Source of the DNA: Planctomycetes bacterium UBA4800
Lineage (GTDB): Bacteria > Planctomycetota > UBA8108 > UBA8890 > UBA8898
Assembly (NCBI GenBank): GCA_002402755.1
Contig: DHGK01000200.1
Coordinates: forward strand, 1 to 5,563
DNA length: 5,563 bases
Direction of reading: 5' to 3'
Position 1 is the first letter of the stretch, and the number at the start of each line of letters is the position of its first letter. Both the position numbers and the translations under genes were made by a program. The notes beneath the pieces were generated by a model that was not told where the DNA came from, searched no databases, and was given only the letters and a program-made list of their open reading frames with translations. Below are positions 1 through 5,563 of the stretch, piece after piece.

Positions 1-25
1 GAGTGCGTGCGGGGGGCGGAGTAGG

Positions 26-238
26 TTACTTCCTGGTCGCCTTGCGGGCGCTGCCTTTCGGCTGAGCAGCGGGCTTCGGCGGGTGAGGCCGCCACATTGA
101 GTGCCCCGACGACTCCTGGCGTTGGCGAGCGTCCTCTATCATCGCGAGGAGATTGCCCCCGAACTTCTCTGCGATTCGCCTACGTGTGCGATGAATGTCC
201 TCGATAGTCGAGTCATGCGTCGCTTCAGTCTGCTGCAT
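26..238 (-). CDS. Small antitoxin-like partner of a PIN toxin (hypothetical, 70 aa)
   Basis: This 70-residue, highly charged protein has a predicted helical core (about residues 11-42: IEDIHRTRRRIAEKF, then GGNLLAMIEDARQRQESSG) and a Pro/Lys/Arg-rich basic tail (about 51-70). The pattern 'I-x-x-I-x-x-x-R-x-x-x-A-x-K-F-G-x-x-L-x-x-M' followed by 'RQxxSG' resembles small hypothetical proteins often encoded just downstream of PIN proteins that start with an 'YIETS' motif. I infer that it is the antitoxin or another partner of the toxin; no classical DNA-binding fold (AbrB, RHH, Phd) is visible. The start at 238 is supported by a strong GGAGGAG Shine-Dalgarno at 249-255, 10 nt upstream and inside the toxin gene. 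It overlaps the ancestral toxin frame by 14 nt (225-238), the sort of overlap that suggests translational coupling. The frame is intact although the toxin is broken. Gene reality is fairly sure; antitoxin function is likely but unproven. Confidence 0.72.
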   Translation of the reverse strand: MQQTEATHDSTIEDIHRTRRRIAEKFGGNLLAMIEDARQRQESSGHSMWRPHPPKPAAQPKGSARKATRK

Positions 239-702
239 CGGACAACATCTCCTCCGGCGTGCATATGATCGGCCTCGGCAGGCCGAGATCGTCCAGGACT
301 CGATAGACCCGCGGGAGATTCCGGGCGTTGGCCAAGTGCGCGATGCCAGGTCAACAAGTATTCTACCCGATGGTGCGCTACGACCGAGATGTGCAGCGTA
401 TCGATCGCTGCCGAAGGGGGAAGGATCTTCCTCGCCAGGATCTCCTCCGCTATCGCCGCAATCTCAGGTATCACTGGCAACAGCGGTACTCCGGCGAGCA
501 ACGCAAGCCTATCCCGGGCGAGCATGGGATCGCCGTCTCCGGCTTCATCTATAACGTACTGGGACGTGACGAGATCGTAGTCCCCGCGTTCGCGATCCCA
601 CCACCTACGCGTCAGAATCTGGCGCGCCGCAGCAACAACCTGTGAACTGGGCGGGTCGCGCAGATAACTGACGATCGACGTTTCAATATAGAGCGTCGGC
701 AT
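225..702 (-). pseudogene. VapC-like PIN-domain toxin, frameshifted
   Basis: PIN proteins of this type are Mg-dependent ribonuclease toxins. The first 119 codons (702 to 346) look healthy: MPTLYIETSIVSYL at the N-terminus with acidic E7, a double Trp at 34-35, the conserved 'SQYVIDEAGDGDP' block (E53), 'AAIDTLHIS' carrying the acidic D101, and 'YLLTW' at 115-119. The family normally continues W-N-x-x-H-(L/I)-A-N-A. Here that continuation (IAHLANARNLPRVYRVLDDL, then LPRPIICTPEEM) is present but in another frame, starting at 344. Adding two bases after the Trp codon at 346-348 would restore WNIAHLANA and give a protein of about 159 aa ending at 225, the usual family length. As it stands, the frame reads on to 139 and yields 187 aa with a nonsense tail. 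The conserved Asn and the last third of the domain are lost, so I expect no activity. A sequencing error is possible. An imperfect Shine-Dalgarno (GGAG, 714-717) lies 11 nt before the ATG. Confidence 0.85.
249..255 (-). promoter_or_regulatory. Shine-Dalgarno of the antitoxin-like gene, inside the toxin gene
   Basis: On the minus strand this reads GGAGGAG, 10 nt before the ATG at 238-236. It coincides with the Pro-Glu-Glu codons near the end of the restored toxin frame. This supports the 238 start and suggests that the small partner is translated independently of the toxin, which would explain why it can survive the toxin's frameshift. Confidence 0.6.
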
Positions 703-762
703 CTCACATCTCGCTCCGACACAGCTCTCCCGGGCAACCGGTCGTGCGGGGCCGGACGCCTG

Positions 763-797
763 ACCGGTAGGTTACAGGGTCTACAACCTACCATGGT
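763..797. promoter_or_regulatory. Inverted repeat upstream of the toxin-antitoxin pair (candidate operator)
   Basis: A perfect 8-bp inverted repeat, GGTAGGTT (766-773) and AACCTACC (785-792), is separated by 11 nt. Skipping two bases at 793-794 lets ACC (763-765) pair with GGT (795-797), for an 11-bp arm. It lies about 60 nt before the toxin start and about 110 nt beyond the stop of the large gene. No T-tract follows on the minus strand, so an intrinsic terminator is unlikely. Autoregulated toxin-antitoxin operons commonly have palindromic operators in this position, and that is my preferred but unproven reading. A second ACCGGT palindrome (737-742) repeats the one at 763-768. Confidence 0.4.
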
Positions 798-854
798 GCG
801 AGCGTGCGGACAAGAGGCAACGCCGTACACCGTGATCGGTTACTCCTTGACGGG

Positions 855-875
855 CGCGCCGGCCGGGGCGGCGCG
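855..875 (-). terminator. GC hairpin after the large gene (weak terminator candidate)
   Basis: CGCGCCG (855-861) and CGGCGCG (869-875) can form a 7-bp all-GC stem with a 7-nt loop, about 33 nt past the stop codon of the large minus-strand gene. No run of T follows on the minus strand, so it does not fit a standard intrinsic terminator. In DNA this GC-rich such stems also arise by chance. It is listed as the only stem near this gene end. Confidence 0.2.
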
Positions 876-907
876 ACTCGAGGGCTTCGCGCGGCGGTGT
901 TCTGCCG

Positions 908-3900
908 CTACGAACGCGGCGCGAGGATCGCCTCGACCCGCTCACGGTACTCCCTCGAGAGCTTCGCGGCGAACGCCCGCAACGCCGCCCCCATCGGCGG
1001 CGGCGGGCCGACTTCCCAGAGGAAGTCGAAGAGGCAGTCGGGGCCTTCCTTGCGCAGCATGCGCATGATTCGCTCCTCGGCTTTCGGCGCCTTCCAGTTG
1101 AGGAGAAGGAGCGCTGCCGCGAGCGGTTGGTCGAGCGAAAAGCGCAGGGATTCGCGACCGGACTGCTCGCGAAACGCGATCGACGGGTCGGCTCTGCAGT
1201 CCTCGCGATAGAAACTCGCGTCGTCGGAGACGGATATGTCTTCCCCGGCGAGCTTCTCGAGAACCGCGGTGAACGCGGTGATCGGCCGGGCGGCACGCAG
1301 GCGCAGCAGATGGAAGAGCACGTTGGCGGCGCGCAGAGAATCAGGCAATTCCTCGAGGAGACGCGCATCGACTTCCGGATCCTCGAGGCCCGCGAGCACG
1401 CCGGTGAGCTCCTCCGAAGCGTCGCTCTCGCCGTCCAATCCCGCCCAGAGCCGCAACACTTCCGCGCGAAACTCGAGCACCTCGCGCCGCTCGCACCACC
1501 CGAGTATGCGGACGAGCATCTGCCCGACCTCCCAACAATCGGCCGCCGCCGCGAAGAGGCGGCGCCTTCCTTCCGTGTCGAACGCCGTCCACCAGCGCCT
1601 GGCCCACGACGCGTCTTTCTTCACGCTCCTGCAGTCGAGCCTGCGCTCGATCGCCTCTATCGCCCCGTCGAACGCCCCGGGCACCCGCCATTTGAGGAGA
1701 ATGATCACGGCGAGGAGGCGCGCATCGTCCGGGCCGCCGTGGCAGAACGGCCCCTCATCCAGGGCCTCGATGGCGCCGTCATCCTCATGCGCGAGCGCGG
1801 TGAGCGGCTCGACCATTGCCGGTATGGGCGCCGCCCGCACGGCGAGGGCCGAAAGCAACCTCGCGCGCGGAACCTCTCCCGGGAGGCGCCTCTCGACGAG
1901 ACATCGCGCGAGGAAGGCATCCGCCGTCGGCGACTCGATGCGGACGAGCGCATCGAGCGACGCGAGTCCCTTCCGCTCGCCGACGCGCAAGGCGATGAGC
2001 CTCTCCGCAAGAGGCCGCAGCGCCTCTGCGGGCAGCAGCGCAAGCAGCGCTTCGGCGTATTCCCGGAAGGTTCCCCCCTCGAGCGAGCCGAGCACCGCGC
2101 GTGCAAGGCGCGCGTCGTTGAGCCAGCCGAAGCTGCCCTGCGCCCAAGGGACTTTGTCATACCTGAGGAGCCGCATGAACGACATGCGTGCGATCGCGGG
2201 ATCGTCCGCGTACATGCAGGTCAGAATCGCTGCTCCGCGAATCGACGCGTTCGTCGACTCGCGGAGCGGACCCGCTGCGGCGCAGGTTGCGGGATCATTC
2301 GCGAGCACGGCCACGGCGCGCTTGCGGATGCCGATGTCGGGGTGCTTCAGCAAGGGCAGCGCGAGCTTGATCGCCGCGCGGTCATCGAATTCGAGGTTGT
2401 AAAGACCGCGGTAGATAGCATTGACATCGCTCGACCGGAGAAGCGCCGCCGTATCCTCGTACGGCTTCGCCCCCACGGCGAGCACCCACTTCGCCGCCGC
2501 CTCGGAGCTCGCGCGCGCACCCCCCTTCTCGAACCCGAACGGCACGACACCCTTCGCATCGTCTCCCCACGACAAGGCCCTCGACAAGCGCTCGCCCTCC
2601 GGCACGAGCGCGAACCGAAAAGGAGGGCCGAGCACGCGTCCCTCCGAATTCACGACGACCAAGTTGGCGTAGGTTCGGCGAGGATCCCGACTGACGCACA
2701 AAACCTCGTAGCACTGCGCGCCCGTGGCGTGGTCCGTACCGAAGGCGATAAAACGCGGGCTGTCCGCGCCAAGCCCCTCGACCGCCCCGCGAAGATACTT
2801 GCGCAGCCGCCCTGCAAGCTCGGGGAGTTGCTCCAGATCCCGAGGTCGCTGCCTTTTCAGCTCGTCGACGATCTCTCTCCACGGTCCCGTCGCCGGCACG
2901 GATGGCGCCTTGGCTTTCGGTTCTTCCGGGGGCGGATCCGGCTTCTTCGTCGCCAAGACGCTTCGCGCAACCTCGCGGAACTCGCCCCCAAGGCGGCGAA
3001 GCGCGAACTCGCGGAAGAACTCATCGTAGAGCGGCATCGCCCCCTCCCGGCGGACGAACTCGAGGAGACGGGCATCGGCTCCCGGGGCATTCCACGCAAC
3101 GAGAAGGAGCTGGGCCGCGAGGTGCCGGTCCACGTCCGCGATCTCGTGTTCCGTCTCGTCCCCCGGCTCCCGATCGCCACGGAGCTCATCGAGCCACCTC
3201 GGCTCGGGATCCCAATGAGCATACCGAAACGGGTTCTTCCAAGTCGTCCTCTTGAGGACATCCTCGACGAGCGCCGTTGCGCCGGCGACGGGCTCCTCGC
3301 GACGCCACGCAAGCCAGTTGACAAGCACGGCAGATGTGCGCACCGAGTCCTCGATCTTGAGCGCCGCCGCCATGTGCGCATCGATTGCGGGCCTTCGCTG
3401 CCGCACGAGCGCTGCGCTGAACGCATTGAAGACGCCGCCTTCGGGAAGCATGGAATCCCAGAGCTGCAGGAGCCCGGGATCGAGCTCGCCCAGCTCGTCC
3501 TGCGCGCCCCACGCCAAGACGGCCGCGGCGTGCTCGGCGAACAGATCGGGCCGCACGAGCGCCTCCGCGAGAAAGCGGCGCTTCTCATCGAGTGTCAGCG
3601 CGCGGCACAAGACCTCTCCCCATCGCAGCCCTTTCTGCCACGGCTCTCGAGAAGTCTTACACAGGAAATCCCAGGGCGGCACGAACTCGATGCAGGCATC
3701 AAGCAGACGCTCGAATGCCCCGGGCGCACGCCACTTGACGAGGAGCACCACCGTCAAGCTGCGGGAGCTCGGCGCATAGTCCGACTGACGATAATCGCCA
3801 ATGGGCTGCACGGTGCCGGCACTCTTCTCGAGCATGGCCAGTGCCTCGGGGAGCGGCGGCGTACGCTCGCCAAGCGCGCCGAAAAGCATCCCGAGTGCGG

Positions 3901-5227
3901 GCTCCTTGAGTTCCGCACCTGCCAGGCTGCGCACGAGGCAGGCATCTGCGGCCTTCTCCTCGGCGCGGGCGAGAGCCCGGAGCACCGAGTGAGCGACGTC
4001 GTCCGGGACGTACGCAGAGGTCGCGCGCAACCGTTCCCAGACGGCGACGAGCAACGGAAGCGAGGGCGCGAGCTCTTCCTTGCGCAGCGAGTCGATGCAC
4101 GCCGCGAGCCCATCGGGCAAGTCGTCTTCCCGGGTGTAGTTCGGATTCGCGCGCCGAAGCGCCTCTTGCTCCGGAACATAGCCATCGATCCGCTCGAGGA
4201 TGGCGCGCGCCACGCGGGCATCGCGCAGGCGCGCGAAGTCGAAGCGGCTGTGAAAGAGCTGCGCGATGTGTCCCTTGCCGAGGAGATGGATGAACGAATT
4301 GCGCGCTTCCTCGACATTCGCGCAGGAAAGCGCCGCGACATGGGCCGTCGCGCTCACGCGCGGCACCTGATCGTTGCGCAAGGGCAGAACGGCGTTGCAG
4401 GCCTCGGGATCGTTGGCGAGAATCGCGGCCGCGCGCGCCCGCACCTGCGGGTCGGCGTGGGCAAGCAGCGGCGCCGCGCGGCCCACGGCGCGGAGGTCTT
4501 CGTTCTCCAGGTTATAGAGCCCGCGCAGAATGTCGCCGACGTCGCCCGACGCGAGCAGCTGCGCCGTATCGCCGAAGGACACGTACGGCATGCTCTTCCT
4601 GGACCTCGCCCATGCGGGCGTGCAGGCGGTGCTGACCAGCATCGACGCGTCCCAGTTCCAGCCCCCCCCGAGCACGTACCCAAGGGGCACGACGCCTTTT
4701 GCATCGAACTGGAACTCGTAATCGCCGCCGTCGTAGATTGCCGCTTGGACGACATCGCCCCGCGCGGCGTCCTTGTGCGCCAGCCAATCGAATCCCAGAT
4801 CGCCCCCGTGGACGAAGCCGAACGGCCGCCCACGGATGGTGCCATCATTCCAGAGAACGACATACTCCACATAGTCCGCGATCACGCCCTCCGGGTTGTG
4901 AGCGCAGGAGACCAGATACGCGCGCTCTCCGCGCAGCGTCGCCACGGACTTGAGCGCGTCGGCATGTCTCGTGGCGTCCTCCGGCAACTGGAGCGCAAGC
5001 ACGCGCGTCAGCACGCGGCCCACCTCCGATTCGGGCCTGAACCACCACGTTGCCGCGTTCCCCTCGCGGTACCTCTGCGCACACCCCTTCGCGACGTCGT
5101 CCCTGATCAGCTCCCACAAGACGCGGATGACGACGGCATCGTCGGCGGGAGCGGCGGGCTTCCCCTCCTGCCCGAAGGCCGCAACCGCGAGAACACCGAG
5201 AAGAACGATCGCGCGCGTGCTGTGCAT
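908..5227 (-). CDS. Exported giant HEAT-like repeat protein with two tandem module copies (1,439 aa, function unknown)
   Basis: I do not recognise a named family. Residues 1-19 look like a Sec signal peptide: basic R5, hydrophobic AIVLLGVLAVAAF, probable cleavage at AFG|QE. The mature protein should be periplasmic or extracellular; I see no lipobox and no membrane anchor. The rest is two diverged copies of one module (about 31-759 and 782-1437) joined by a Pro/Lys/Glu-rich linker (760-781). Each copy has a small, probably beta-rich domain (YxVxC at 104-108 and 840-844; a GxPFxF element at 133-138 and 867-872), then an 'AKGVVPxG' element (176 and 891), then HEAT-like helices containing RGLYNLE (235 and 940) and LANDP (270 and 975), and later W-x-APGA-like helices. 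No catalytic motif was found, so a scaffold or protein-binding role is an inference from the fold. The ATG at 5227 is well supported by GGAGGTG 5 nt upstream. The gene looks monocistronic and lies back-to-back with a transposase remnant. The single uninterrupted 4.3-kb frame argues for a functional, selected gene. Confidence 0.9.
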   Translation of the reverse strand: MHSTRAIVLLGVLAVAAFGQEGKPAAPADDAVVIRVLWELIRDDVAKGCAQRYREGNAATWWFRPESEVGRVLTRVLALQLPEDATRHADALKSVATLRGERAYLVSCAHNPEGVIADYVEYVVLWNDGTIRGRPFGFVHGGDLGFDWLAHKDAARGDVVQAAIYDGGDYEFQFDAKGVVPLGYVLGGGWNWDASMLVSTACTPAWARSRKSMPYVSFGDTAQLLASGDVGDILRGLYNLENEDLRAVGRAAPLLAHADPQVRARAAAILANDPEACNAVLPLRNDQVPRVSATAHVAALSCANVEEARNSFIHLLGKGHIAQLFHSRFDFARLRDARVARAILERIDGYVPEQEALRRANPNYTREDDLPDGLAACIDSLRKEELAPSLPLLVAVWERLRATSAYVPDDVAHSVLRALARAEEKAADACLVRSLAGAELKEPALGMLFGALGERTPPLPEALAMLEKSAGTVQPIGDYRQSDYAPSSRSLTVVLLVKWRAPGAFERLLDACIEFVPPWDFLCKTSREPWQKGLRWGEVLCRALTLDEKRRFLAEALVRPDLFAEHAAAVLAWGAQDELGELDPGLLQLWDSMLPEGGVFNAFSAALVRQRRPAIDAHMAAALKIEDSVRTSAVLVNWLAWRREEPVAGATALVEDVLKRTTWKNPFRYAHWDPEPRWLDELRGDREPGDETEHEIADVDRHLAAQLLLVAWNAPGADARLLEFVRREGAMPLYDEFFREFALRRLGGEFREVARSVLATKKPDPPPEEPKAKAPSVPATGPWREIVDELKRQRPRDLEQLPELAGRLRKYLRGAVEGLGADSPRFIAFGTDHATGAQCYEVLCVSRDPRRTYANLVVVNSEGRVLGPPFRFALVPEGERLSRALSWGDDAKGVVPFGFEKGGARASSEAAAKWVLAVGAKPYEDTAALLRSSDVNAIYRGLYNLEFDDRAAIKLALPLLKHPDIGIRKRAVAVLANDPATCAAAGPLRESTNASIRGAAILTCMYADDPAIARMSFMRLLRYDKVPWAQGSFGWLNDARLARAVLGSLEGGTFREYAEALLALLPAEALRPLAERLIALRVGERKGLASLDALVRIESPTADAFLARCLVERRLPGEVPRARLLSALAVRAAPIPAMVEPLTALAHEDDGAIEALDEGPFCHGGPDDARLLAVIILLKWRVPGAFDGAIEAIERRLDCRSVKKDASWARRWWTAFDTEGRRRLFAAAADCWEVGQMLVRILGWCERREVLEFRAEVLRLWAGLDGESDASEELTGVLAGLEDPEVDARLLEELPDSLRAANVLFHLLRLRAARPITAFTAVLEKLAGEDISVSDDASFYREDCRADPSIAFREQSGRESLRFSLDQPLAAALLLLNWKAPKAEERIMRMLRKEGPDCLFDFLWEVGPPPPMGAALRAFAAKLSREYRERVEAILAPRS
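917..2884 (-). repeat. Module copy 2 of the large protein (residues about 782-1437)
   Basis: This is the C-terminal copy of the duplicated module, in the same order as copy 1: YEVLC (840), DDAKGVVPFGF (889), DTAALL (925), RGLYNLE (940), VLANDPATC (974), ARMSFMRLL (1013), LNDARLARAVL (1036), ILLKWRVPGAF (1176), VLFHLLRLRAARP (1303), and LLLLNWKAPKAE (1373) followed by IMRMLRKEG. The offset between copies falls from about 736 residues near the start to 705 in the HEAT core, 681 at KWR and 666 at the last helix. The copies therefore differ by several separate deletions or insertions spread along their length. Confidence 0.8.
2951..5137 (-). repeat. Module copy 1 of the large protein (residues about 31-759)
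   Basis: This is the N-terminal copy of the duplicated module. Landmarks shared with copy 2 are: YLVSC (104), FDAKGVVPLGY (174), DTAQLL (220), RGLYNLE (235), ILANDPEAC (269), ARNSFIHLL (308), LRDARVARAIL (334), LLVKWRAPGAF (495), VLVNWLAWR (634), and LLLVAWNAPGAD (707) followed by LLEFVRREG. It is longer than copy 2, mainly in the 320-490 and 515-700 stretches (the latter including the Trp-rich 660-682 region). Similarity is clear in protein but not obvious in DNA, so the duplication is old. Confidence 0.8.
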
Positions 5228-5232
5228 GGACG

Positions 5233-5239
5233 CACCTCC
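5233..5239 (-). promoter_or_regulatory. Shine-Dalgarno of the large gene
   Basis: The minus strand reads GGAGGTG, ending 5 nt before the ATG at 5227-5225. It is a near-perfect match to the anti-Shine-Dalgarno and fixes this start codon. It also places the hydrophobic signal peptide immediately after the initiator. Confidence 0.8.
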
Positions 5240-5268
5240 GGTTGTCCTATGCCGTCACCCCAGGGCTC

Positions 5269-5274
5269 ATTGTA
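5269..5274 (-). promoter_or_regulatory. Candidate -10 element of the large gene
   Basis: The minus strand reads TACAAT, five of six matches to the sigma-70 -10 consensus and an AT-rich island in GC-rich DNA. Initiation about 7 nt downstream would give a 5' leader of roughly 35 nt that includes the Shine-Dalgarno. No good -35 hexamer is seen 16-18 nt further upstream; that region holds the palindrome GTTCC-G-GGAAC (plus strand 5286-5296), which lies inside the transposase remnant. Confidence 0.4.
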
Positions 5275-5280
5275 CCGCGG

Positions 5281-5563
5281 CCCCCGTTCCGGGAACATGT
5301 GCCCGAGCTCACGGTGCCGCGGGTGCTCAGGGGCGGGTTCATGAGGGAGCGGCGGCTGCTGGGGGAGCTGGTACGCACGGCGTACGACGTGACGAGGCGG
5401 TTTCTGGCAGCGCAGTTCCCGGGCGTGACGCGCGCCGCGCCGTACTTCGTGGGGGCGGTGGAGACCTGGGGATCGGTCGTCAAGCGGAGCTCTTCAGGCA
5501 CGCGGTGCTGGCGATGCTGGTCGAGCGGGAGCGGCTGGCGGAAGAGACGCGGGAGGCGTTGCT
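5281..5563 (+). pseudogene. Y2/IS91-like transposase remnant, internally deleted, continues beyond the window
   Basis: Y2 (IS91-type) transposases are HUH single-strand nucleases that move elements by rolling-circle transposition. The frame starting at 5281 reads FREHVPELTVPRVLRGGFM, then RERRLLGELVRTAYDVTRRF, then PYFVGAVETWGSVV. This matches the family pattern '(L/V)T(V/I)P-x-x-LR-x-x-F-x-x-x-RRLLGxL' followed by 'x-x-x-Q/E-T-(F/W)-G'. The catalytic (N/W)HPHxH segment should come next but is absent. The sequence jumps at about 5481-5487 to a later, conserved part (ELFRHAVLAMLVERERL, then EETREALL) in a different frame. Roughly 30-45 residues are therefore missing and the frame is broken. 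The N-terminal zinc-binding part is also missing: the large gene and its leader occupy that DNA. The fragment is divergent from the large gene and surely inactive. The family call is good; the exact subfamily and the left boundary (5260-5293) are uncertain. Confidence 0.7.

Noticed and set aside
139..345. C-terminal 68 codons of the toxin frame as currently read
   Set aside because: This tail is the product of the frameshift: its sequence has no PIN features, while the alternative frame over 225-344 gives the expected family C-terminus.
195..645. Several plus-strand open frames opposite the toxin gene
   Set aside because: Arg-rich readings overlapping a well-supported PIN gene on the other strand, with no convincing start signals or motifs.
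781..1368. Minus-strand open frame of 195 codons, Ser/Arg-rich, overlapping the end of the large gene
   Set aside because: Shadow in another frame of the large gene's C-terminal coding region; composition is that of frame-shifted GC-rich DNA.
1236..2402. A plus-strand open frame of 388 codons rich in Ser, Arg and Ala
   Set aside because: Low-complexity Ser/Arg/Ala composition typical of an out-of-frame reading of GC-rich DNA; it lies wholly within the large gene's coding sequence.
2885..2950. Pro/Lys-rich linker considered as a possible fusion point of two separate genes
   Set aside because: The frame is continuous with no Shine-Dalgarno, start or second signal peptide at the start of the second half, so it is one polypeptide with a flexible linker.
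1127..5344. A plus-strand open frame of 1,405 codons, antisense to the large gene
   Set aside because: It is in exact codon register with the minus-strand gene (position 1 opposite position 3), so it stays open simply because the real gene uses no TTA, CTA or TCA codons over this stretch, as expected at high GC. Its product is Arg/Glu/His-rich without domains, whereas the minus frame has a signal peptide, a Shine-Dalgarno and internally homologous halves.
5247..5501. Minus-strand open frame of 84 codons upstream of the large gene
   Set aside because: It is antisense to the transposase remnant, whose plus-strand reading matches a known family; no Shine-Dalgarno or motif supports it.

Overview
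This is a GC-rich bacterial window. By eye it is about 66-70% GC in the large gene and somewhat lower, about 58-62%, in the toxin-antitoxin region. The combination of a very long secreted HEAT-like protein, a PIN toxin with an 'IETS' N-terminus followed by a small IEDI-type partner, and a relic of a Y2/IS91-type transposase resembles accessory DNA of Planctomycetota, Acidobacteriota or similar uncultivated high-GC lineages. The lineage is an inference; no marker gene is present.

Layout, left to right. Positions 26-702, minus strand: a VapBC-like pair in toxin-first order. The PIN-domain toxin gene (225-702) has lost its reading frame about three quarters of the way along, and the small antitoxin-like gene (26-238) is intact. 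Positions 703-907: a short intergenic region with a strong inverted repeat (763-797) and a GC hairpin (855-875). Positions 908-5227, minus strand: one gene of 1,439 codons that dominates the window. It encodes an exported protein made of two diverged copies of a module of about 650-730 residues, joined by a Pro/Lys-rich linker. Each module has a small N-terminal domain, HEAT-like helical repeats and recurring 'W-x-APGA'-like helices. Positions 5228-5280: its leader, with an excellent Shine-Dalgarno and a TACAAT -10-like hexamer. Positions 5281-5563, plus strand: a decayed Y2/IS91-like transposase fragment that runs off the window. It lacks its N-terminal part and the catalytic HPHxH region.

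The genes do not form a recognisable pathway. The large gene appears to be monocistronic, and the pieces on either side (a broken toxin and a broken transposase) look like the debris of mobile DNA. The most unusual object is the tandemly duplicated exported protein, whose function I cannot name. No RNA genes, CRISPR arrays or complete insertion sequences were seen. The plus-strand open frame of more than 4 kb opposite the large gene is a codon-bias shadow, not a gene.
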